Shown in pieces: positions 53,579-58,571 of a stretch of 58,571 nt of DNA. The stretch lies in NCBI GenBank assembly GCA_018335755.1, contig JAGXRK010000010.1:1-58571 (forward strand). The letters are read 5' to 3'. This DNA is from Ignavibacterium sp. (GTDB taxonomy: Bacteria; Bacteroidota; Ignavibacteria; Ignavibacteriales; Ignavibacteriaceae). Numbering within the stretch: position 1 is the first letter of the stretch; each line of letters starts with the position of its first letter. The notes beneath the pieces were generated by a model, which worked only from the letters and a program-made list of their open reading frames with translations, made no database searches and was not told the origin of the DNA. Position numbers and translations under genes: made by a program.

Positions 53579-54880
53579 ATGAAAGTCCTCCTCGTCCATA
53601 ACTTCTACCAATCCTCTTCTCCCTCAGGTGAAGATGCTGTTTTCAGAAATGAGTGGCAGCTTTTAAAAAAAAACGGCATCGAGGTGATCACCTATGAAAA
53701 GCATAACGATGAGATTGGGGATTATGGCTTAGGGCGTAAGCTTCTTCTCCCTTTCAGGAATATATGGTCGTGCAGAACTTACAGGGAACTGACGCAGGTC
53801 CTTAAAAAGGAAAAGCCGGATATAGCCCATTTCCAAAACATCTGGTATCTCATCTCACCCTCTGCTTATTATGCCTGCAGGGATGCGGGTGTCCCGGTTG
53901 TCCAGACACTCCATAATTTCAGGATATCCTGTGTAAACGGGCTGCTCCTTCGAAATGGACATGTCTGCGAGGAGTGTATAACGAAAAAAGCAGGTAATAG
54001 GTCAGAGGTCATGGGTCATGGGAATAAAAAAATAAATGACAGGTCAGGGGTTATGGGTGATAGGTTAAGAATAATACAAAATGCAATCAGGTATGGGTGT
54101 TACAGAAATTCAAGGGTCTACTCAATACCGGTTGCTTTAATGCAATATCTGCACTGGGTTAAAAAGACATGGTCTGATAAGGTTGATGCCTATATAGCGC
54201 TGACTGAATTCGGCAGACAGAAGTTTATCGAAGCCGGCTTGCCCGCTGATAAGATCTTTGTGAAACCCAATTTTCTGGCAGATCCACCAGCACCAAATTA
54301 TTCCAATCAAAATTATGCTGTATTTTTAGGCCGTCTTTCTCCGGAGAAAGGCTTGAGTGTACTCATTAATGCCTTTCAGTATTTGTCATCTCCGACCCAT
54401 AACCCATCACCCATAACCCATCACCCGTTCAATTTGAAAATCGTGGGTGACGGGCCTTTAATGGAAAACCTCCAGCATATAGTGAGTGCAGGGAAGATGG
54501 AAGGCATCGAATTCACCGGAAGGAAGAGCTTTGCTGAGGCCATGGTTTTGCTCGGAAACGCAAGATTCATGATAATGCCATCTATGTGTTATGAAGGATT
54601 CCCGATGGCTATCCGTGAGGCATTCGCCTGTGGCAAGCCTGTAATTGCGTCAAATTTGGGTTCTATGGCTGAACTGGTCGAAAATGGCAAAACAGGCCTT
54701 CTCTTCGAACCCGGCAACCCGGTTGATCTTGCAGAAAAGATGAAATGGATGATCGGGTACGAAGCCGAATGCATTGAAATGGGGAAAGAGGCAAGAAAGG
54801 TATTTGAGGAGAATTATACCGCGGAGAGGAATTTTGAGATATTGATGGGAATATATAACAACGTGATGAGTAATGGGTAA
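53579..54880 (+). CDS. glycosyltransferase family 4 with two in-frame heptamer insertions
   Basis: 433 residues. KVLLVHNFYQSSSPSGEDAV start, HFQNIWYLISPSAYYACRDA, TLHNFRISCVNGLLLRNGHV with the CEEC pair, FLGRLSPEKGLSVLINAF and PSMCYEGFPMAIREAFACGK. Two stretches are foreign to the family: GNRSEVMGHGNKKINDRSGV (after the CEEC loop) and PTHNPSPITHHP (before FNLKIVGDGPL), both encoded by ATGGGTC/ACCCATA heptamers. The stop codon also lies in a heptamer array. Confidence 0.9.
   Translation: MKVLLVHNFYQSSSPSGEDAVFRNEWQLLKKNGIEVITYEKHNDEIGDYGLGRKLLLPFRNIWSCRTYRELTQVLKKEKPDIAHFQNIWYLISPSAYYACRDAGVPVVQTLHNFRISCVNGLLLRNGHVCEECITKKAGNRSEVMGHGNKKINDRSGVMGDRLRIIQNAIRYGCYRNSRVYSIPVALMQYLHWVKKTWSDKVDAYIALTEFGRQKFIEAGLPADKIFVKPNFLADPPAPNYSNQNYAVFLGRLSPEKGLSVLINAFQYLSSPTHNPSPITHHPFNLKIVGDGPLMENLQHIVSAGKMEGIEFTGRKSFAEAMVLLGNARFMIMPSMCYEGFPMAIREAFACGKPVIASNLGSMAELVENGKTGLLFEPGNPVDLAEKMKWMIGYEAECIEMGKEARKVFEENYTAERNFEILMGIYNNVMSNG
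53993..54069 (-). repeat. in-gene heptamer array, first in GT4
   Basis: GGTAATA, GGTCAGA, GGTCATG, GGTCATG, GGAATAA, an A-rich break, then GGTCAGG, GGTTATG, GGTGATA, GGTTAAG, all in the coding frame. G-rich strand forward, i.e. inverted relative to 54394-54428. Confidence 0.8.
54394..54428 (+). repeat. in-gene heptamer array, second in GT4
   Basis: GACCCAT, AACCCAT, CACCCAT, AACCCAT, CACCCGT, in frame, encoding THNPSPITHHP. It pairs as an inverted repeat with 53993-54069. Confidence 0.85.
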
Positions 54881-54927
54881 TGGGGAATGGGTAATGGGGA
54901 ATGGGTGATGGGGAATGGGTGATAGTG
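54865..54927 (-). repeat. heptamer array, left of four-helix gene 2
   Basis: Nine units: GATGAGT, AATGGGT, AATGGGG, AATGGGT, AATGGGG, AATGGGT, GATGGGG, AATGGGT, GATAGTG. It holds the GT4 stop codon (54878-54880) and the start codon of the four-helix gene (54915). Confidence 0.9.
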
Positions 54928-55280
54928 GCTTCAGGAATTTGACGGTATGGCAAAAATCAAAAGATTTAGCAGTATACATATACAAATTAATGAATAAGGC
55001 ACCTTTCAGTAGAGACTTTGGATTACGAGATCAAGTTCGCCGTTCCGCCGTTTCGATCCCAAGCAATATAGCAGAAGGAGATGAACGGGGTACAAATAAA
55101 GATTCGGTAAGATTTTTGTATATCGCAAAGGGCTCACTGGCAGAACTGCTGACACAACTCGAAATCTGTAAAGAAATCGGTTATATATCAGAAGAAGAAT
55201 TTTCATATTTATCTCAAGAATACACAAAAGTTGCTAAAATGCTCGGAAAATTAATAAAAGTTCGCTCCCATGACCCATAA
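54915..55280 (+). CDS. four-helix-bundle protein (S23/IVP family) 2
   Basis: 121 residues. LTVWQKSKDLAVYIYKLMNK, FGLRDQVRRSAVSIPSNIAE, GTNKDSVRFLYIAKGSLAEL and LLTQLEICKEIGYI match the same family as the 28929 gene but the two are clearly diverged. The start ATG lies inside an AATGGGT unit and the stop TAA inside a CCCATAAC unit, so the reading frame spans exactly from one heptamer array to its inverted partner. Function unknown. Confidence 0.93.
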   Translation: MGDSGFRNLTVWQKSKDLAVYIYKLMNKAPFSRDFGLRDQVRRSAVSIPSNIAEGDERGTNKDSVRFLYIAKGSLAELLTQLEICKEIGYISEEEFSYLSQEYTKVAKMLGKLIKVRSHDP

Positions 55281-55302
55281 CCCATGACCCATAACCCATT
55301 CA
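55268..55302 (+). repeat. heptamer array, right of four-helix gene 2
   Basis: CCATGAC, CCATAAC, CCATGAC, CCATAAC, CCATTCA. Inverted relative to 54865-54927. It carries the four-helix stop (55278-55280) and the wecG-like start (55284). Confidence 0.9.
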
Positions 55303-56027
55303 ATTTTCAGGGGATAAAATTCCTGCCGGTTGATATTGATGCAGCGCTTGAAGTGGTTGGCAGAAGGATTCCTGATGAGCGGGGCGATTACTTCTGCTTT
55401 GCGAATATCCATGTTGTCATGGAGTCCCACAAAGACCCTGAACTCAGAAGCATACTGAACAATTCGGCGGGTAATTTCCCGGACGGGATGGGGGTTGCGC
55501 TGGCGCTCAAATTTCTCGGCAGCAGATTTGAGGACAGGGTGAGGGGTGCGGATTTTATGCTTAGACTCTGTGCTTATGCAGCCGGAAATAATCTCCGTGT
55601 TTTTTTTTATGGCAATACCGCACAGACCCTTGAGGCGCTTGAAGATAAACTGAGAAGCATGTTTCCGAATATACAGATGGCAGGCGCAGTTTCTCCTCCA
55701 TTCAGACCTCTTACCAGAGAAGAAGATGAAGCATATGTAAAGCAGATCAATGATTCAGGAGCTGATATCCTGTTTGTTTCGCTTGGCGCGCCTAAGCAGG
55801 AGAAGTGGATGGCAGAGCATAAGGGCAGGATAAGGCCGGTGCAGCTTGGCGTGGGCGCCGCCTTCAGTTTCATAACCGGCAAGGTCAGGGAGGCGCCGAA
55901 ATGGATGCAGAAGACCGCGCTCGAATGGCTCTTCAGGCTCCCGCAGCAGCCAAAGAAAACATTTGTTCGAATGCTGCTGGTGCCGGAATTTATCTTCAGA
56001 ACTCTTCTGCAGCTCTTAAGAAGATGA
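55284..56027 (+). CDS. WecG/TagA/CpsF-family glycosyltransferase (GT26)
   Basis: 247 residues. FCFANIHVVMESHKDPELRS, PDGMGVALALKFLG, VRGADFMLRLC, VFFYGNTAQTLEAL, VSLGAPKQEKWMAEH and GVGAAFSFITGKVREAPKWM are the whole family pattern; WecG/TagA add ManNAcA or ManNAc to polyprenyl-PP-GlcNAc. The first codons (MTHNPFNF) are encoded by the heptamer array, so the original start may have been replaced. Ends ATGA with the next gene. Confidence 0.93.
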   Translation: MTHNPFNFQGIKFLPVDIDAALEVVGRRIPDERGDYFCFANIHVVMESHKDPELRSILNNSAGNFPDGMGVALALKFLGSRFEDRVRGADFMLRLCAYAAGNNLRVFFYGNTAQTLEALEDKLRSMFPNIQMAGAVSPPFRPLTREEDEAYVKQINDSGADILFVSLGAPKQEKWMAEHKGRIRPVQLGVGAAFSFITGKVREAPKWMQKTALEWLFRLPQQPKKTFVRMLLVPEFIFRTLLQLLRR

Positions 56028-57169
56028 GATCCTTATTTGTCAGACTCATCAATCCCATTCCCATTACAGATCCGGTTGAGATTAGCAGTGATGAACTGTC
56101 TCTTGCCAGGGAATTGGCTTTTAAACATAAGGTATTCCCGCTCGTTTACAGCCGGATACAAAGTCGCCAGAATTTTTTCTATCCTGCACGTGTTGTTGAT
56201 GAATTCCTCGGACAGAATCGCAATCTTTATCTCAAAGGCGTAGCACTGTCCGCAAAGATGGAAGGTCTTGAGAAGGAAGTCTCCTCCCTACTTGCCTCCG
56301 AAGGTATTCCGTCCGTTGTTATAAGGGGCAATGCAATTGCAGAGGAGCTATATGGTGACCCCAACAGCAGGACTTCATCCGATATTGATATTCTGATAAA
56401 GATATCTGATGCGCTCCATGCCGATCAGCTTCTCTCTGATGCCGGGTTTCACCGGAATGACAGCATCCCCCTGAAGTTTTGGTTTTATCGGATACATCAT
56501 GCAGTCTACCATTGCCCCAGAACAGATAACCTGATCGAGATTCACTGGAATTTCGGTATCCCTTCGTTTTTCAGGCTCTCTTCTGAAGAGATATGGGAGG
56601 GCGTTATTACGGCAGATTCCAGTCGATTAAGATTATCGCCGGAGATGTCGATGCTTATGCTGCTTATTCATCATCATATGCATTCGTTCAGGGAACTGAA
56701 GATACTTGCCGATATTATATGGTCGTTTCACAAATATGAAGATAATATTGACTGGGATAGCTTTTATCGGAAACTCAGCAAAGCCGGTCTTATAAAAACA
56801 GCCTTGATCACTATCTCGCAAATAAGAAGCGTATGGGATGAAGATATCCATGATCTGAAAGGGCTTGATCTTCTTTATCATAAACTTCAGAAGAACCATA
56901 GGGCAGGCCATATACTTAAATCTTTCTTTGAAATGGACCTTAATAAGGAATACCGGTTTCAGCATGCCAGGGATACACTTATGGCCCGGTTTGCACTTGA
57001 CGGTTTATCAACTATAATCCGGTCTTATTCAAAAATGCTTTTTCCTTCCCCGGAAGTAATAAAGGAGTTATATGAAAACAAAGCCTCATGGTCACTCCCC
57101 ATGAATTATCTGAAGTTCATACGATGGCGGGTTAAATCCTGGAGAAATACCCACACCTCCGAGGTGTAA
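56024..57169 (+). CDS. nucleotidyltransferase-family protein (NTP_transf_5)
   Basis: 381 residues from ATG 56024, coupled to wecG by ATGA; the longer frame from 55901 overlaps wecG by 127 nt and is rejected. VVIRGNAIAEELYGDP and TSSDIDILIKISDALHADQL carry the nucleotidyltransferase-like D-x-D, followed by NLIEIHWNF and LLIHHHMHSFRELKIL. These proteins are common in exopolysaccharide loci; their substrate is unknown. The last residues (THTSEV) and stop come from a palindromic repeat. Confidence 0.85.
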   Translation: MRSLFVRLINPIPITDPVEISSDELSLARELAFKHKVFPLVYSRIQSRQNFFYPARVVDEFLGQNRNLYLKGVALSAKMEGLEKEVSSLLASEGIPSVVIRGNAIAEELYGDPNSRTSSDIDILIKISDALHADQLLSDAGFHRNDSIPLKFWFYRIHHAVYHCPRTDNLIEIHWNFGIPSFFRLSSEEIWEGVITADSSRLRLSPEMSMLMLLIHHHMHSFRELKILADIIWSFHKYEDNIDWDSFYRKLSKAGLIKTALITISQIRSVWDEDIHDLKGLDLLYHKLQKNHRAGHILKSFFEMDLNKEYRFQHARDTLMARFALDGLSTIIRSYSKMLFPSPEVIKELYENKASWSLPMNYLKFIRWRVKSWRNTHTSEV

Positions 57170-57170
57170 G
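57153..57170 (+). repeat. palindrome ACACCTCCGAGGTGT, copy 4
   Basis: Palindrome at 57153-57167, followed by AAG. Its final T starts the TAA stop of the preceding gene. Only the palindrome part is kept here. Confidence 0.7.
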
Positions 57171-57182
57171 CAGGTCTAAAAA

Positions 57183-58286
57183 ATGAAAATCGCAATCCTT
57201 GGGTCCCGCGGAATTCCGGTCAGCTATGGCGGGTTCGAGACTCTTGCGGAAGAGCTCTCGGCAAGGCTGGTTACAAGGGGTCATGAGGTAGCGGTTTACT
57301 GCTGCGGACCCTATTCCGGAACAAGTGAGGAGAGTTATAAGGGGGTAAAAAGAATCGTCCTCCCGACCATCAGGACGAAGGTCCTCGAAAAACCTGTATA
57401 TGCCTTTCTCTCCCTTTTCTCATCGTCTGCAAAAAACTTCGATATTATACTGATGCTTGGGATCAGCGTATCGCCTTTATGCTTCATCCCGAGGCTTGCC
57501 GGTAAGAAAGTGATAATCAACATAGACGGCCTTGAATGGCAGAGAAAAAAGTGGGGAGCCGTTGTGTCCGGGCTTCTAAGGTATGAAGAGAGGCTGGCGG
57601 GGGTTACGGCTGATCTTGTTGTCACAGACTCCCGCTGGGTGCAGTCGTACTACCTGAAAAGATACGGAAAGGATTCGGTCTATATCGCATATGGAACCGA
57701 CCTGATCGATTATCCGGCAGGGACGGCCTTAAGGAAATACGGTTTGAGCCGGAACGGATATTTCCTTTATGTAAGCCGGTTCGAGCCGGAAAATAATCCG
57801 CTCCTCGTGCGCGAAGCATACGATGAGATCAGGAATCCGGCAAAGAAACTTGTTATGGTGGGAGATGCCCCCTACGCAGGAAGTTATATAGAGAAAGTTA
57901 AGGATACGAAAAATCCGGATATAGTATTTACCGGATATCTTTTCGGTGATGCATACAGGGAATTGCTCTCAAACGCATACTGTTATATACAGGCAACGGA
58001 GGTCGGCGGCACGCATCCCGCACTTGTGGAGGCGATGGGTGCAGGAAGATGCGTTCTTGCAAATGACGTCCCCGGCCACAGGGAGGTTCTCAGAGATGCG
58101 GGAATATACTTCAAAGGCAGAGAGGATCTTGCGGCGAAGCTCCGGGAACTGATGGCTGCAGGCCCTATGATTGAAGAGAAAGCGGGCATGGCAAGAAAGA
58201 TTGCGACAGATGAGTATACCTGGGAAAAGATTACGGATGAGTATGAACAGATATTCAAAAAAGTGCTTAAAGGCATAGGGAATTAA
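57183..58286 (+). CDS. GT4 glycosyltransferase with DUF1972 domain (rhamnosyltransferase-like)
   Basis: 367 residues. KIAILGSRGIPVSYGGFETL is the DUF1972 N-terminal signature; DGLEWQRKKWG, YGTDLIDYP, LYVSRFEPENNPLLVREAY and TEVGGTHPALVEAMGAGRCV complete the family, which includes WchF/Cps2T-type beta-1,4-rhamnosyltransferases. The dTDP-rhamnose genes in the same locus fit this donor. 13 nt after the previous gene; the final glycan gene of the window. Confidence 0.92.
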   Translation: MKIAILGSRGIPVSYGGFETLAEELSARLVTRGHEVAVYCCGPYSGTSEESYKGVKRIVLPTIRTKVLEKPVYAFLSLFSSSAKNFDIILMLGISVSPLCFIPRLAGKKVIINIDGLEWQRKKWGAVVSGLLRYEERLAGVTADLVVTDSRWVQSYYLKRYGKDSVYIAYGTDLIDYPAGTALRKYGLSRNGYFLYVSRFEPENNPLLVREAYDEIRNPAKKLVMVGDAPYAGSYIEKVKDTKNPDIVFTGYLFGDAYRELLSNAYCYIQATEVGGTHPALVEAMGAGRCVLANDVPGHREVLRDAGIYFKGREDLAAKLRELMAAGPMIEEKAGMARKIATDEYTWEKITDEYEQIFKKVLKGIGN

Positions 58287-58554
58287 GGTTTAAATACAGT
58301 GGCCGTACCCGGTAACAGACAGGAAAGCACTTAACAGGAGTTCCCCCAGATATTGGACCTGCTCCGGGATAAGTCTTTAAGGGAAAAAGAAAAACTGTTT
58401 TAATGAGGTTGTCGTCAACTGTATTGGAAAAAATGGGGGAACTTTTTTTCGGGCAAGAATGTAGAATAGAGTCGTCATTCCCGCTAACAGGCTGTGTCAC
58501 AATTGGCAAGTTGATATAATAGACGGTAGTACAAGTAGGAAGGGAGAAGAACAG

Positions 58555-58571
58555 TTGGCATATAAGAGAGG
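58555..58571 (+). CDS. possible start of a further gene (partial)
   Basis: TTG at 58555 follows a strong GGAAGGGAG site and a TATAAT at 58515-58520, and opens LAYKR before the window ends. Too short to name. The 58287-58514 stretch before it shows no supported gene, only a GTCATTCCCGC repeat fragment. Confidence 0.3.

Noticed and set aside
55901..56023. Extended N-terminus of the nucleotidyltransferase-family protein
   Set aside because: It overlaps wecG by more than 120 nt in another frame; ATG 56024 couples to the wecG stop.

Overview
The window looks like chromosomal sequence from a Gram-negative, probably anaerobic, environmental bacterium. The gene types (AmrS radical SAM protein, a small two-Sec glutaredoxin-like protein, AmpG, a large heteropolysaccharide locus) and the density of small repeats suggest Nitrospirota/Thermodesulfovibrionia or a similar deep lineage. 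That assignment is inference: no rRNA or tRNA was recognised.

Layout. (1) 0.3-11.6 kb is housekeeping: MFS exporter, tsaB-rimI, amrS, a degenerate GGDEF-EAL protein, msrAB, a DUF4412 periplasmic protein, then an apparent peptidoglycan-recycling group (ampG, DUF1460 hydrolase, nagA), followed by a small selenoprotein gene with two in-frame UGA codons (11330-11548). (2) 11.9-24.7 kb opens with a NusG/RfaH-type antiterminator and an ops-like element. Nucleotide-sugar genes follow: rfbACDB (dTDP-L-rhamnose), phosphomannomutase-manC-gmd-fcl (GDP-L-fucose), and an epimerase-dehydrogenase pair (UDP-uronic acids). (3) 24.7-28.0 kb is an array of four toxin-antitoxin modules, each headed by a 7-bp-period repeat array; three also carry a shared 43-bp core. 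Two modules have broken genes. (4) 28-50.6 kb is visibly AT-richer: ABC polysaccharide exporter (Wzm/Wzt), pyruvyltransferase, many glycosyltransferases, methyltransferases, a radical SAM protein, an MBOAT/SGNH O-acetylation pair, a Wzy-like polymerase and an acyltransferase. It builds, decorates and exports a surface polysaccharide from the sugars made in region 2. (5) 50.6-53.5 kb carries a DUF4143 ATPase and a CopG/VapC pair. (6) 53.6-58.3 kb returns to GC-richer glycosyltransferases, including a WecG/TagA type.

Two non-coding themes run through the window. The first is a set of small terminal-inverted-repeat elements of at least five families. The main one (211 bp) has TTAA-CCCG ends, and in three of five copies its TTAA overlaps the TAA stop codon of the adjacent gene. 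The second is a set of degenerate heptamer arrays between genes, in frame inside four polysaccharide genes, and as inverted pairs flanking both four-helix-bundle (S23/IVP-like) genes. The heptamer sequence is local: TTCACGA-like at 20-28 kb, CATTCAC at 29 kb, ACCCATA at 54-55 kb. The four-helix gene plus inverted heptamer arrays is the best candidate in the window for an undescribed element.
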